A stretch of 63,585 nt of DNA. It comes from Clostridiales bacterium. GTDB lineage: Bacteria; Bacillota; Clostridia; Caldicoprobacterales; Xylanivirgaceae. The stretch's first letter is position 1; every line of letters starts with the position of its first letter. The notes below the pieces were generated by a model, which was not told the origin of the DNA, ran no database searches, and worked only from the letters and a program-made list of their open reading frames with translations. The stretch spans positions 1-63,585 of the forward strand of contig JAAZLT010000051.1 of NCBI GenBank assembly GCA_012799205.1. The letters run 5' to 3'. The position numbers were made by a program, and so were the translations under genes. Shown one piece after another: positions 19,240-30,311 of this stretch.

Positions 19240-19277
19240 GCCTCCATGGATATTATAGCTATGGAGGTGCTTTTTTT
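19240..19277 (+). terminator. Terminator-like hairpin after spoIIP overlapping the downstream RBS
   Basis: CCTCCAT (19241-19247) / ATGGAGG (19261-19267) then T7; GGAGG is also the RBS of the next ORF. Confidence 0.75.
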
Positions 19278-19279
19278 AT

Positions 19280-19585
19280 ATGACTAGACTGGAAAGAAAC
19301 AGATTAAGAAGGCAAAAAGCGGTAAGAAAGACTATTTGGCTAATTGGTACGTTTATCTGTATATTCATTTTAATTAGTGGTGTTTTGATTACAAACACTG
19401 TTATGGTGAGGATGACATCACTTCCAAAAGAAAAAGATTTATTCTATTACGGGAACATAAAAGACAAGCTAAGAATTGGTGCAAAGTACATAGTCAGATG
19501 GCTAAAAGACGGTGGATTATGGCTTAAAACAAAAGTAGTGTACCTATACGAAAACATTTTATGGCGTATACACAAGGCTATATAA
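19280..19585 (+). CDS. Small basic single-TM protein of unknown function
   Basis: RBS GGAGGTG, one hydrophobic helix (TIWLIGTFICIFILISGVLI), between spoIIP and lepA. Confidence 0.65.
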   Translation: MTRLERNRLRRQKAVRKTIWLIGTFICIFILISGVLITNTVMVRMTSLPKEKDLFYYGNIKDKLRIGAKYIVRWLKDGGLWLKTKVVYLYENILWRIHKAI

Positions 19586-19667
19586 TCAATTTTAATTGCA
19601 TTTTCATAGATTTTTGCTTATAATGCATATGTGTATTGATTTTGAAAGGCTTAAGGAGGAATAGAAT

Positions 19668-21473
19668 TTGATTCCCAGTAGTAGACAAGAACAGATTAGA
19701 AACTTTTGTATAATAGCCCATATAGATCATGGAAAATCTACTCTTGCTGACCGTCTTCTCGAGGAGACAGGTGTAATGGGCCATAGAGACTTAGAAGAGC
19801 AGGTACTAGATAGTATGGATCTAGAAAGAGAAAGGGGCATAACAATAAAGGCAAAGGCTGCTCAGCTTGTATATAAGCGAGATGGGAAATCTTACACCCT
19901 AAATCTCATAGATACGCCCGGGCATGGGGACTTTAGTTATGAAGTATCTAGGAGCCTAGCAGCATGTGAAGGTGCCATACTAGTTGTAGATGCGGTGCAG
20001 GGGATAGAGGCACAGACCCTTGCAAATGTATACTTGGCTCTAGAACATGATCTTGAGATAATACCGGTTATAAATAAGATTGATCTACCCAGTGCAAGAC
20101 CTGATTGGGTCAAAAAAGAGATAGAAGATGTTATAGGTCTTGAGACTGATGATATCCCATTGGTTTCAGCCAAGGACGGTATTGGAATAAGCGAAGTATT
20201 AGATAAAATAGTTGATAATATACCTCCACCACAAGGAGATGAAAGTGCAGATAGTAAAGCGCTTATATTCGACTCTTTCTACGATGCATATAGGGGAGTT
20301 ATTTGCCATATTAGGGTAATGGAAGGAAAACTAAAGCCTGGTGATGAGATACTTATGATGGCAACTGGTAAAAAATTCGAAGTGACAGATGTTGGAGTAT
20401 TTATGCCAGACTTACATCCAGTTGAAGAACTTAAGGCGGGAGATGTAGGCTTTTTGGCTGCCAGCATAAAAAACGTAAGAGATGCCAGAGTGGGAGATAC
20501 TATAACCCTTGCTAAAAGCCCTGCTAAAGAGGCCTTGCCAGGTTATAGACAGGCGGTGCCTATGGTGTTTTGTGGTATATACCCAGCAGATGGCTCTGAT
20601 TATGGAGCATTGGATGATGCATTAGAAAAACTACAGATAAATGATGCATCTTTGGTATTTGAGGCAGAGACATCGGCAGCTTTAGGATTTGGCTTTAGAT
20701 GTGGCTTTTTAGGATTACTTCATATGGAGATAGTGCAAGAAAGGCTTGAACGTGAATACGATCTTGACATAGTTACCACAGCTCCAAGTGTTATATATAA
20801 AATGAGCAAAAGTGATGGATCGACTATAGATATCTCAAACCCAGTGGACATGCCCGATGCTACTGATATTGTGGAGTTAAAAGAGCCTGTGGTGGATGCT
20901 CAGATAATAACACCGTCAGACTATGTAGGTGCAGTGATGGAGCTTTGTCAAGAGCGCAGGGGTGTATATAGGCATATGGAATATATAGATGAAAAGAGGG
21001 TGACCATAAGCTATGATCTTCCCTTAAATGAAATTGTATATGATTTTTTTGATGCCTTAAAATCTAGAACAAGGGGATTTGCGTCATTTGACTATGATAT
21101 AAAGGGCTATCAGGTTTCAGATTTAGTTAGGCTAGATATACTATTAAATGGAGAGATGGTAGATGCTCTATCTCTTATAGTCCATAGCGATAAGGCATAT
21201 ACCCGTGGCAGATCTATTGCAAAAAAGCTCAGGGAGGTAATTCCAAGACAACATTTTGAGATACCTATACAGGCGGCAATCGGAAGTAGGATAATAGCTA
21301 GAGAGACTGTTAAAGCCCTTAGAAAGGATGTTTTAGCCAAATGCTATGGGGGGGATATAAGTAGAAAAAGAAAGCTACTTGAAAGACAAAAGGAAGGGAA
21401 AAAACGTATGCGTCAAGTAGGTAGTGTAGAGGTTCCCCAAGAGGCATTCATGGCGGTTTTGAAGATAGATTAA
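19668..21473 (+). CDS. lepA: Elongation factor 4
   Basis: [45 protein letters not shown] start with AGGAGG. Confidence 0.97.
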   Translation: MIPSSRQEQIRNFCIIAHIDHGKSTLADRLLEETGVMGHRDLEEQVLDSMDLERERGITIKAKAAQLVYKRDGKSYTLNLIDTPGHGDFSYEVSRSLAACEGAILVVDAVQGIEAQTLANVYLALEHDLEIIPVINKIDLPSARPDWVKKEIEDVIGLETDDIPLVSAKDGIGISEVLDKIVDNIPPPQGDESADSKALIFDSFYDAYRGVICHIRVMEGKLKPGDEILMMATGKKFEVTDVGVFMPDLHPVEELKAGDVGFLAASIKNVRDARVGDTITLAKSPAKEALPGYRQAVPMVFCGIYPADGSDYGALDDALEKLQINDASLVFEAETSAALGFGFRCGFLGLLHMEIVQERLEREYDLDIVTTAPSVIYKMSKSDGSTIDISNPVDMPDATDIVELKEPVVDAQIITPSDYVGAVMELCQERRGVYRHMEYIDEKRVTISYDLPLNEIVYDFFDALKSRTRGFASFDYDIKGYQVSDLVRLDILLNGEMVDALSLIVHSDKAYTRGRSIAKKLREVIPRQHFEIPIQAAIGSRIIARETVKALRKDVLAKCYGGDISRKRKLLERQKEGKKRMRQVGSVEVPQEAFMAVLKID

Positions 21474-21486
21474 GGGGACGATATAA

Positions 21487-22629
21487 ATGAAAAAAGAGGA
21501 TATTGGAGTATATATCCACATACCCTTTTGTATGAGTAAATGCGTATATTGTGATTTCGTTTCATATGCAGGCCTAGAGGATATGATGGAGCCATATTTA
21601 GGAGCTCTTTTAAGGGAGATAGAGCTAAATATGACCCCATTACAAAATAGAGGTATAAAATCCATATATATAGGCGGAGGGACACCAACATTTTATGAGA
21701 CTGATTATATAGGTAGGATACTGGAAAAATGCTATAGTACATTTAAAATTAAGGCAGATGCGGAGATTTCAATAGAGGCCAACCCAGGCACTGTAGATGA
21801 AGAGAAACTTAAGGATTTAAGGCGATACGGTATAAACAGAATGAGCATAGGCTTGCAGGCCTGGCAACAAGTACATCTAGAAGCTCTTGGCCGCAATCAT
21901 AGCTCTGAGATGATCAAAAAAGAGATAGAATGGGCAAAGGATGCTGGTTTCAATAATTTAAATATCGACTTAATGTTTGGACTTCCCGATCAAGATATGG
22001 ATGAGTGGGTTGAAACATTGGATAAGGTGACTGATTTAAATGTAGAACATATATCTACCTATAGCCTTATAGTAGAGGAGGATACCCCATTATTTGATAT
22101 GGTAGATAGGGGAGATATGAGGCTATTAAATGAAGATGTAGAAAGAGCTATGCATAAAGAGGCTATAAAACGCTTGAAAGATAGTGGTTACGAACATTAC
22201 GAAATTTCCAATTTTGCAAAGCCTAATTTCAAAAGTGTTCACAATCTTATATACTGGCAAAATCAGGATTATATAGGATTTGGTTGTGCAGCCCACTCCT
22301 ATATAAATAATATAAGGCGATATAACTATAGAGATATCAAAGAATATATATACAATGTAAATCAAAAACAGACCTTTATAGAATATAGGGAGCATATAGA
22401 GCCTGATATAGAGAGATTTGAAAGTGTCATGATGGGGCTTAGACTTATAGAGGGGCTAGACAAGGAGGATTTTAGGAAAAGATTTGGAAGGCCTATTCAC
22501 TTTTTTTATGGAAATGCTATAGAGCAGCTAAAAGAGGACGGGTTTTTAGAAGAGAGTAACAGATCAATCTATGTGACATCTAAGGGAATGGATATACACA
22601 ATACCATACTCTTAGCTTTTTTAGATTAG
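21487..22629 (+). CDS. hemW: Radical SAM family heme chaperone HemW
   Basis: VYIHIPFCMSKCVYCDF (CX3CX2C), follows lepA. Confidence 0.94.
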   Translation: MKKEDIGVYIHIPFCMSKCVYCDFVSYAGLEDMMEPYLGALLREIELNMTPLQNRGIKSIYIGGGTPTFYETDYIGRILEKCYSTFKIKADAEISIEANPGTVDEEKLKDLRRYGINRMSIGLQAWQQVHLEALGRNHSSEMIKKEIEWAKDAGFNNLNIDLMFGLPDQDMDEWVETLDKVTDLNVEHISTYSLIVEEDTPLFDMVDRGDMRLLNEDVERAMHKEAIKRLKDSGYEHYEISNFAKPNFKSVHNLIYWQNQDYIGFGCAAHSYINNIRRYNYRDIKEYIYNVNQKQTFIEYREHIEPDIERFESVMMGLRLIEGLDKEDFRKRFGRPIHFFYGNAIEQLKEDGFLEESNRSIYVTSKGMDIHNTILLAFLD

Positions 22630-22653
22630 ATGGCATAATTTTATCAAAACATA

Positions 22654-22682
22654 TTGACAAAGAGCCGTAAAAGTGATAGTTT
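22654..22682 (+). promoter_or_regulatory. Candidate promoter of the hrcA operon
   Basis: TTGACA - 17 nt - TAGTTT, just upstream of CIRCE; weak -10. Confidence 0.5.
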
Positions 22683-22692
22683 AACATTAGCT

Positions 22693-22719
22693 TTAGCACT
22701 CGACGGGGAAGAGTGCTAA
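22693..22719 (+). promoter_or_regulatory. CIRCE element (HrcA operator)
   Basis: TTAGCACTC-N9-GAGTGCTAA, exact consensus arms. Confidence 0.98.
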
Positions 22720-22742
22720 CAAAATAGAAAGGGGTGATAACT

Positions 22743-23789
22743 ATGGAGTTGGGCGATAGAAAACTTAGAGTTTTGCATGCAGTTATTGATGACTATATAA
22801 ATGTTGGCGAACCTGTAGGCTCTAGGACTATTGTAAAAAAATATAATCTTGGTGTTAGTTCTGCTACTGTGAGAAACGAGATGGCAGATTTAGAGGAGAT
22901 GGGTTATTTGGTGCAGCCTCATACTTCATCAGGTCGAATACCATCTGATAAGGCATATAGATTGTATGTGGATCAACTCATGCAAACTAGGGTGCTTACA
23001 TCATCAGAGGCCAATAATATAAAGGCATTATATGCTATAAAGGCCAACCAGACTGAGGAGATAATAAGTCAGACTGCTAAAATACTTTCTGATATGACAA
23101 ACTATACAAGCGTTGTGCTAAAACCCCAGCTTAGTAAGGTACTTATTAGGCGTCTCCAGATAATACCACTAGATGATGAGTTTGCTCTTTTAGTAGTTGT
23201 CACTAATTCAGGCATAATAAGAGATGCCATAGTTAAAATACCAGCAGGTATAGAAAAAAGCGAACTAGAGAGAATTTCTAATATGCTCACAGAACGCTTT
23301 CTAAATAAAAGTTTTATAGAAATAGATACAGATATAATACCTAGGCTAAGGGATGAGCTTGCCATTAATAGGCGGATATTTAACGATGTAATAAACATAT
23401 TTACAGAAAACCTATCAAATATAGATAAAAAGGAACTATACCTATATGGAACGGGAAATATATTTAATTTCCCCGAATATCACGATTTAGACAAGGCAAG
23501 GTCTTTTCTAGATCTAATGGATGAGACAGAGATAATATATGATATAGTAGATGGCTCTAGGGATACAGGAGTATCGGTGACTATAGGCTCTGAAAATAAG
23601 CATCCCGATATGAAAGATAGCAGTATTGTAACAGCTACTTACTATGTGGGGGATAGAATAATAGGCACTATAGGGCTTATAGGGCCCACCCGCATGGAAT
23701 ATTCTAATGTATTTTCTATAATAGATTATATGGGTAAGGCCTTGGGCCATTGTCTCACCCGATTTTTGGATAAACAAATAAATGCCTGA
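22743..23789 (+). CDS. hrcA: Heat-inducible transcriptional repressor HrcA
   Basis: LRVLHAVIDDYINVGEPVGSRTI...SSATVRNEMADLEEMGYL; start could also be GTG 22734. Confidence 0.96.
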   Translation: MELGDRKLRVLHAVIDDYINVGEPVGSRTIVKKYNLGVSSATVRNEMADLEEMGYLVQPHTSSGRIPSDKAYRLYVDQLMQTRVLTSSEANNIKALYAIKANQTEEIISQTAKILSDMTNYTSVVLKPQLSKVLIRRLQIIPLDDEFALLVVVTNSGIIRDAIVKIPAGIEKSELERISNMLTERFLNKSFIEIDTDIIPRLRDELAINRRIFNDVINIFTENLSNIDKKELYLYGTGNIFNFPEYHDLDKARSFLDLMDETEIIYDIVDGSRDTGVSVTIGSENKHPDMKDSSIVTATYYVGDRIIGTIGLIGPTRMEYSNVFSIIDYMGKALGHCLTRFLDKQINA

Positions 23790-23813
23790 TCATTGGCTGG
23801 AAAGGTGGTACTT

Positions 23814-24395
23814 ATGGGAAAGTCTGAGAAGGAGAAGAAAGATGGAATTAATGAGGCAGAGAGGGAGGATATAGAAAATTGTTCTAATGATTGCGCTAAT
23901 GATTGCACATGCCATGATATATTGGACGAAGAAGTGCAGCTAGATGAACAATTTGAAATAATAAAAAAGGAAAGGGATGCAAATTTGGCCTTAGCTCAGC
24001 GTATTCAGGCCGAATTTGATAATTTTAGAAAACGTAACAAAAACATATCAGGGGAATACTATGATATGGGCGTGGGAGAATTGGCGATAGAGTTTTTAGC
24101 TGTGCTGGATAATTTAGAAAGAGCCCTTGAGTCTATGGACGGAGGGGAATGCCCACAGGCGTTTGTAGAAGGTATAGATATGGTTACGAAACAATTTATA
24201 GATGTATTTAAAAAGTTTGAGATAGAGGAGATTGAAGCAATTAATATGCCTTTTGATCCTAATTGGCATCATGCAGTGGCCCAGGAGCCTGCTGAAGGGG
24301 ACCAGGAAAAAAACACTGTAGTAGAGGTTTTACAAAAGGGATATAGACATAAAGATAAGGTATTACGATATAGCATGGTGAAAGTTGCAAAATGA
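23814..24395 (+). CDS. grpE: Nucleotide exchange factor GrpE
   Basis: RIQAEFDNFRKR, PFDPNWHHAV, VLQKGYRHKDKVLRYSMVKVAK; ATG 23814 with AAGGTGG RBS (track start 23793). Confidence 0.95.
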   Translation: MGKSEKEKKDGINEAEREDIENCSNDCANDCTCHDILDEEVQLDEQFEIIKKERDANLALAQRIQAEFDNFRKRNKNISGEYYDMGVGELAIEFLAVLDNLERALESMDGGECPQAFVEGIDMVTKQFIDVFKKFEIEEIEAINMPFDPNWHHAVAQEPAEGDQEKNTVVEVLQKGYRHKDKVLRYSMVKVAK

Positions 24396-24411
24396 CTAAG
24401 GAGGAAGGAAC

Positions 24412-26247
24412 ATGGGAAAGATAATCGGTATAGATCTTGGAACAACTAATTCATGTATAGCAGTAATGGAAGGTGGCGAACCTACGGTAATTACAAATGC
24501 TGAAGGTAATCGTACCACGCCTTCTGTTGTTGCTTTTACAGATGACGGTGAGCGCCTAATAGGGCAGGTTGCCAAAAGGCAGAGTATAACAAACCCTGAT
24601 AAGACCATATCATCGATAAAGAGGGATATGGGTAGCGATAAAAAGGTAGATATAGAGGATAGAAGCTATACCCCACCTGAGATATCAGCTATGTTACTTA
24701 GTAAGCTTAAACAAGATGCAGAAAGCTATATTGGCGAGAGTATAACAAAGGCTGTAATAACGGTTCCAGCCTATTTTAGTGATAGCCAAAGGCAAGCTAC
24801 AAAAGATGCGGGTACAATTGCGGGACTTGAAGTACTTAGAATCATCAATGAGCCTACAGCAGCAGCTTTAGCCTATGGTTTAGATAAAGATGCCAGCCAA
24901 AAGATAATGGTATACGATCTAGGTGGTGGAACATTTGATGTCTCTGTTATGGAAATAGGTGATGGGGTATTTGAAGTTCTTGCAACTAGTGGCAATAATA
25001 AGCTTGGTGGAGATGACTTTGATAATAGAATTGTAGATTATTTGGCAGATGAATTTAAAAAGGATAATGGTATAGATCTTAGAAACGATAAAATGGCTCT
25101 TCAAAGACTCCAGGAAGAGGCAGAGAAGGCAAAGATTGAGCTTTCCTCTGTTGTGAGTACTAATGTGAATTTGCCCTTTATAACTGCAGATGCATCGGGA
25201 CCTAAGCATTTAAATGTAAGGCTAACTAGGGCAAAATTTGAAGAGTTGACATCTGATCTAGTAGAGAAGACCATGGATCCTGTAAGACAATCAATTAGAG
25301 ATTCAGGGCTTTCACCAAATGATATAGATAAGGTCATATTAGTGGGAGGGTCAACTAGAATACCCGCTGTTCAAGAGGCTGTTAAAAAGACCATAGGAAA
25401 GGAACCCGACAGAGGCATTAATCCTGATGAGTGTGTAGCTATAGGGGCTGCAATACAGGCAGGTGTCTTAGGCGGGGAGGTAAAAGATATACTACTTTTG
25501 GATGTTACGCCACTGTCATTGGGCTTAGAGACACTAGGGGGGGTATTTACCAAGCTAATAGAGCGAAATACTACCATCCCTACTAAAAAAAGTCAGACAT
25601 TTACCACTGCAGCTGATAACCAGCCCAGTGTTGAGATACATGTATTACAGGGAGAGCGGGAGATGGCCGCATATAATAAGACTCTTGGAAGGTTTAGTCT
25701 AGATGGGATTCCACCAGCTCCAAGGGGCGTTCCTCAGATAGAGGTAACATTTGATATAGATGCCAATGGAATAGTGAATGTATCAGCTAAGGATTTAGGC
25801 ACAGGTAAGGAGCAAAAAATCACTATAACTGCATCTAGTAATTTAAGCGATGAGGATATTGATAGAGCAGTAAAAGAGGCAGAGGCTCATGCTGAAGAGG
25901 ATAAGAAAAGAAAAGAAGAGATAGAGATAAGAAATAATGCGGACTCTATGGCGTATAACACGAGAAAGAGCTTAGAAGAGATGGGCGATAAGATAGATAG
26001 CCAAGATAGAGAAAGAGTTGAAGCGGAGATAGGGGCCTTAGAGAAGGCTTTGGAAGAAGATAATACAGAAAAGATAAAAGAGCAAACAGAAAAGCTCATA
26101 AAAGTATCCCAAGAAGTATTTGGTAAGATATATCAACAACAGGCAGGAGCCGCCGGCGCCGGCTTTGATCCTAGTCAAGCAGGTGGTCAAGGGCCAGAGG
26201 ATGATGTAGTGGATGCAGATTACGAAGTGGTAGACGATAACGAATAG
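24412..26247 (+). CDS. dnaK: Molecular chaperone DnaK
   Basis: [33 protein letters not shown]. Confidence 0.98.
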   Translation: MGKIIGIDLGTTNSCIAVMEGGEPTVITNAEGNRTTPSVVAFTDDGERLIGQVAKRQSITNPDKTISSIKRDMGSDKKVDIEDRSYTPPEISAMLLSKLKQDAESYIGESITKAVITVPAYFSDSQRQATKDAGTIAGLEVLRIINEPTAAALAYGLDKDASQKIMVYDLGGGTFDVSVMEIGDGVFEVLATSGNNKLGGDDFDNRIVDYLADEFKKDNGIDLRNDKMALQRLQEEAEKAKIELSSVVSTNVNLPFITADASGPKHLNVRLTRAKFEELTSDLVEKTMDPVRQSIRDSGLSPNDIDKVILVGGSTRIPAVQEAVKKTIGKEPDRGINPDECVAIGAAIQAGVLGGEVKDILLLDVTPLSLGLETLGGVFTKLIERNTTIPTKKSQTFTTAADNQPSVEIHVLQGEREMAAYNKTLGRFSLDGIPPAPRGVPQIEVTFDIDANGIVNVSAKDLGTGKEQKITITASSNLSDEDIDRAVKEAEAHAEEDKKRKEEIEIRNNADSMAYNTRKSLEEMGDKIDSQDRERVEAEIGALEKALEEDNTEKIKEQTEKLIKVSQEVFGKIYQQQAGAAGAGFDPSQAGGQGPEDDVVDADYEVVDDNE

Positions 26248-26269
26248 ACTTAGAGTATAATAGATATGC

Positions 26270-26305
26270 TTAAAGAGCCAAAGCCAGTTGGTTTTGGCTC
26301 TTTAA
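26270..26305 (+). promoter_or_regulatory. Strong intergenic hairpin between dnaK and dnaJ
   Basis: TTAAAGAGCCAAAGCC-agtt-GGTTTTGGCTCTTTAA, 16 bp with one G-U, no clean T-run. Confidence 0.8.
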
Positions 26306-26345
26306 GAGTTTACTTTGAGCATTTAGTAAGGGGCGGTGATAAAAG

Positions 26346-27476
26346 TTGTCGAAAAGAGATTATTATGAGATTTTAGGCATAGATAGGGATGCCACCGATA
26401 GTGATATAAAAAGAGCCTATAGACAAGCTGCAAAGAAATATCATCCAGATCTAAACCCTAATGATCCAAAGGCAGAGGAGAAGTTTAAAGAGGCAAGTGA
26501 AGCATATCAGGTATTAAGCGATCCTGAGAAACGATCTAGCTATGATAGGTTTGGTCATAGTGGAGCCGATGGACAGGGCTTTGGGGGCTTTGATTTTAGC
26601 GATTTTGGATTTGGAGGCCTAGACGATTTATTTGGCGATCTATTTGGTGGTATGGGAAGTAGTAGAAGCAGGCGCAGAGGCCCTACAAGAGGGTCAGACA
26701 GAAGATATGATCTCACAATAACATTTGAGGAAGCGGCCTTTGGTACAGAGAAGGAAATACAGGTGCTAAGGCTAGAGGATTGTTCTAGATGTAAAGGAAC
26801 TGGGGCTAAGGAGGGTTCCCAGCCTGTGACATGTACAGAATGTAATGGTACAGGAGAGGTATCCTATGCACAAAATACTGCTTTTGGCAGGTTTGTAAAT
26901 GTTAGCACATGTCCTACGTGTAATGGTGAGGGTACCATTATAAGTGATCCCTGTGATAGATGTAGTGGCAAGGGCAAAGTACGAATTAGACGTAGAATAA
27001 GTGTAAAAATCCCTGCTGGAATAAATAATGATCAGATTATTACCCTAAGGGGTGAAGGCGACATAGGTGATAAGGGGGGGCCCCCAGGTGATTTATATGT
27101 ATATATAAATGTAAAGCCACATAAGCTATTTAGGCGTGATGGCTATGATATACATTGTGAAGTTCCAATTACATTTACTGAGGCAGCATTAGGGGCGGAA
27201 ATAGAGATACCTACACTAGAGGGAACTGAGAAGTTCCAAATACCGGAAGGCACCCAAACTGGAAGAACATTCAACCTCAAAAATAGGGGCATTTCGCACA
27301 TTAGAGGGAGTAGTAGAGGCAACCAGTATATAACTGTCAAGGTAATGATTCCAAGACGATTAAATGATAGACAAAAAGAGCTTTTAAGGGAATTAGATAA
27401 AGAATTAAGCGGAAAAGAATATCACGAGGATAGAAAGACATTTTTCGATAAGGTGAAAGATGCATTTGGAAGGTAG
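26346..27476 (+). CDS. dnaJ: Molecular chaperone DnaJ
   Basis: J domain with HPD, G/F region, four CXXCXGXG zinc motifs. Confidence 0.97.
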   Translation: MSKRDYYEILGIDRDATDSDIKRAYRQAAKKYHPDLNPNDPKAEEKFKEASEAYQVLSDPEKRSSYDRFGHSGADGQGFGGFDFSDFGFGGLDDLFGDLFGGMGSSRSRRRGPTRGSDRRYDLTITFEEAAFGTEKEIQVLRLEDCSRCKGTGAKEGSQPVTCTECNGTGEVSYAQNTAFGRFVNVSTCPTCNGEGTIISDPCDRCSGKGKVRIRRRISVKIPAGINNDQIITLRGEGDIGDKGGPPGDLYVYINVKPHKLFRRDGYDIHCEVPITFTEAALGAEIEIPTLEGTEKFQIPEGTQTGRTFNLKNRGISHIRGSSRGNQYITVKVMIPRRLNDRQKELLRELDKELSGKEYHEDRKTFFDKVKDAFGR

Positions 27477-27491
27477 GAGGCGTCTTTATAC

Positions 27492-28436
27492 ATGGATTGG
27501 ATTGAAGTAACTATAAAAACCACCTCACAGGGTATTGATATGATATCACAGATTCTATATGATGTAGGAGTAAAAGGGGTCATAATAGAGGATCCCAGCG
27601 ATATAGAGGCATTTGCATCTGAGCCGGGAGATTGGGATTACGTGGACGAAGGTCTTCTATCGGATTTAACCGAAGACGTACTTGTGAGAGGCTATTTAGA
27701 AAAGGATGATGCCCTTCACGATAGACTCCAATATATAAGACAAACGGTTAGGGACATTATAAAAGATGTATCCAGTATGGATATTGGGCCTGGTGAGGTA
27801 GAGCTTGTAGCTGTATCGGAAAACGATTGGGCAAGCAGCTGGAAGAGTTATTTCAAACCAAGAAAGGTTGGAAAGAAAATAGTTATAAAGCCTACATGGG
27901 AAGAGTATGCGGGCAAGAACGAAGAGGTTATAATAGAGATAGATCCAGGTATGGCCTTTGGTACTGGTACTCATGAAACTACTATACTCTGTATGGAAAT
28001 GCTTGAAAAGTATATAAAAGAGCAGGATATTGTTTTAGATATAGGATGTGGTACCGGAATACTATCCATATTGGGCATCCTTCTTGGAGCCAATAGGGCC
28101 TTGGCAGTGGATATAGATAAAAATGCAGTGGATATAGCAAAAGAGAATGCGAAGATAAATTATGTAGAGGACAAACTAGAGGTAGTCCATGGGGATCTAT
28201 TTGGGAGTGTAGAGGGACAATTTGATATAATTGTATCGAATATAATAGCAGATGTTATAATAGAGATCTCTCAAGATATAGATAAATTTATGAAAAATAG
28301 TGGACTTTTTATAGCTTCGGGCATTATTTTAGATAGGTTAAAAGATGTAAAACAGGCATTGGATAAAAGTGGATTAAATATAATTGAATGCATAACTCTG
28401 GGCGAGTGGGCGGTAGTGGTGAGTAGATATGAATAA
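27492..28436 (+). CDS. prmA: Ribosomal protein L11 methyltransferase
   Basis: DPGMAFGTGTHETT, VLDIGCGTGILSI, follows dnaJ. Confidence 0.95.
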   Translation: MDWIEVTIKTTSQGIDMISQILYDVGVKGVIIEDPSDIEAFASEPGDWDYVDEGLLSDLTEDVLVRGYLEKDDALHDRLQYIRQTVRDIIKDVSSMDIGPGEVELVAVSENDWASSWKSYFKPRKVGKKIVIKPTWEEYAGKNEEVIIEIDPGMAFGTGTHETTILCMEMLEKYIKEQDIVLDIGCGTGILSILGILLGANRALAVDIDKNAVDIAKENAKINYVEDKLEVVHGDLFGSVEGQFDIIVSNIIADVIIEISQDIDKFMKNSGLFIASGIILDRLKDVKQALDKSGLNIIECITLGEWAVVVSRYE

Positions 28437-29739
28437 AAAAGTTTCGTTTTATACACTAGGATGCAAGGTAAACCAGTATGATACCCATGCTATGATGGAA
28501 AAATTCGTAGATGCGGGCTATGAAATTGTGGATTTTGATGAATTTGCCCATGTCTACATTGTAAATACCTGCACGGTAACTCATATAAGCGATAGAAAAT
28601 CCCGTCAGATGCTTAGAAGGGCTCATAGGAGAAACCCTGATGCAATAATAGGAGCGGTAGGTTGTTATGCGCAGACAGATGCCGAAAGCCTACTGACTAT
28701 ACCAGGTATAAAATTGGTCCTTGGAAATATAGATAGGCATAATATAGTGGATTATATAGAGAAAGTTGAAAAGACGGGCCTGCCCATAAATGGGGTAGGC
28801 AATATTATGAAAGAGGGAGTATTTGAAGAGACACCTATATCTTCGTATAGCGAGAGGACAAGGGTGGTCATAAAGGTACAAGAGGGATGCAATCAGTTTT
28901 GTAGCTATTGTATAATACCCTACGCCAGGGGCCCTATAAGAAGTAGACAGGTTGAGGACGTTGTAGATGAGATAAAAAGGCTTGCCAGCGCCGGGTTCAA
29001 AGAGGTGGTGTTAACGGGCATTCATATAACATCTTACGGAAAAGACTTAGGCAATGTAGAACTCATAGACCTTATAGAATCTGTACACCAAATAGATGGA
29101 ATAGAGAGAATTCGGCTAGGTTCACTAGAGCCAAATTATATAGATGAAAGGTTTGTATCTAGAGCCAAGAGTTTGCATAAGCTATGTGCTCATTATCATC
29201 TCTCCCTGCAAAGTGGCAGTGATAAGACCTTAAAGAGAATGAGGCGGCGTTATACAACTGAAGAATATAAACAGGTGGTAGCCAGATTAAGACGAATGAA
29301 TTCCAATGTATCCATCACTACAGATATTATGGTGGGATTCCCCGGTGAAACGAAGGCAGAGTTTGAGGAAAGTATGAGATTTGTAGAAGATATAAGTTTT
29401 AGCAGGATACATGTATTCCAATATTCACCTAGAGAGGGTACACCGGCGGCAACATTTGAAGATCAAGTACAGCCCAAGATTAAAGCACAGCGCAGCGAGA
29501 GGCTTATAGAGCTTGGTAAGGATCTAGAAACAAGATTTAAGAAACGCTTTATAGATAGATGCGAAAGCGTGTTGTTTGAACAAAAGATCTCAGGGAAAGA
29601 CGATCTATATGAAGGTTATACATCCAATTATATAAAAGTAGTGGCAAAGAGTGATAGGGATATCCAAAATGAGATCTTACCTGTTTCCTTATATAAAGTA
29701 AAAGATAATGCGATGGCTGGATCCATTAAAACGCAATAA
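28429..29739 (+). CDS. mtaB: tRNA (N6-threonylcarbamoyladenosine(37)-C2)-methylthiotransferase
   Basis: YTLGCKVNQYDTHAM, QEGCNQFCSYCIIPYARG radical SAM motif. Confidence 0.93.
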   Translation: MNKKVSFYTLGCKVNQYDTHAMMEKFVDAGYEIVDFDEFAHVYIVNTCTVTHISDRKSRQMLRRAHRRNPDAIIGAVGCYAQTDAESLLTIPGIKLVLGNIDRHNIVDYIEKVEKTGLPINGVGNIMKEGVFEETPISSYSERTRVVIKVQEGCNQFCSYCIIPYARGPIRSRQVEDVVDEIKRLASAGFKEVVLTGIHITSYGKDLGNVELIDLIESVHQIDGIERIRLGSLEPNYIDERFVSRAKSLHKLCAHYHLSLQSGSDKTLKRMRRRYTTEEYKQVVARLRRMNSNVSITTDIMVGFPGETKAEFEESMRFVEDISFSRIHVFQYSPREGTPAATFEDQVQPKIKAQRSERLIELGKDLETRFKKRFIDRCESVLFEQKISGKDDLYEGYTSNYIKVVAKSDRDIQNEILPVSLYKVKDNAMAGSIKTQ

Positions 29740-29838
29740 GAAAAAGGTATTTTAAATTTAGTGTCGAATATGGATTATATAGAGGTATTTATATCTATAG
29801 AATTTTTACTATATGGATAATTATGAGGGAGTGATATC

Positions 29839-30183
29839 ATGGAAGATTGTATATTCTGTAAGATAGTAAACAAGGATATACCCTCTAATATAATATATGA
29901 AGATGATAAGATAATGGCATTTGAGGATGTAAATAAAATGGCACCTGTGCATATACTAGTCATTCCTAAAGATCATATACCTTCTATAAATGCCATAGAT
30001 GAAGGCAATAAAGATATTATTGCTCATATATCTGTTAATATATCCAAGCTTGCACAAAAGCTTGGTATATACGATACGGGCTACAGAGTAGTTATAAACT
30101 GTGGAAAAGATGGTGGGCAGACAGTAGAGCACCTTCACTATCATATACTAGGCAAAAGGGCCCTCACTTGGCCGCCTGGATGA
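29839..30183 (+). CDS. HIT family protein
   Basis: CIFCKIVNKDIPSNIIYEDD...QTVEHLHYHILG. Confidence 0.95.
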   Translation: MEDCIFCKIVNKDIPSNIIYEDDKIMAFEDVNKMAPVHILVIPKDHIPSINAIDEGNKDIIAHISVNISKLAQKLGIYDTGYRVVINCGKDGGQTVEHLHYHILGKRALTWPPG

Positions 30184-30194
30184 TATATTTTATA

Positions 30195-30224
30195 TTGACA
30201 TTCTAAATTCTATTGGAGTATAAT
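30195..30224 (+). promoter_or_regulatory. Sigma-A-like promoter for rpsU
   Basis: TTGACA - 18 nt - TATAAT. Confidence 0.75.
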
Positions 30225-30311
30225 ATACCATATATTTTAATATGGCATTTCCCATGATGCCCTATGTTCTGAGGGATGGTTAATTTATCCTAGCGGAGGG
30301 AGGGAAAGATA

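Noticed and set aside
26150-26165. GC-rich palindrome GCCGGCGCCGGC in dnaK
   Set aside because: Encodes the usual Ala/Gly-rich DnaK C-terminus (AAGAG); similar GGCGCCGG occurs in other P-loop/Gly-rich codons, so codon composition is enough explanation
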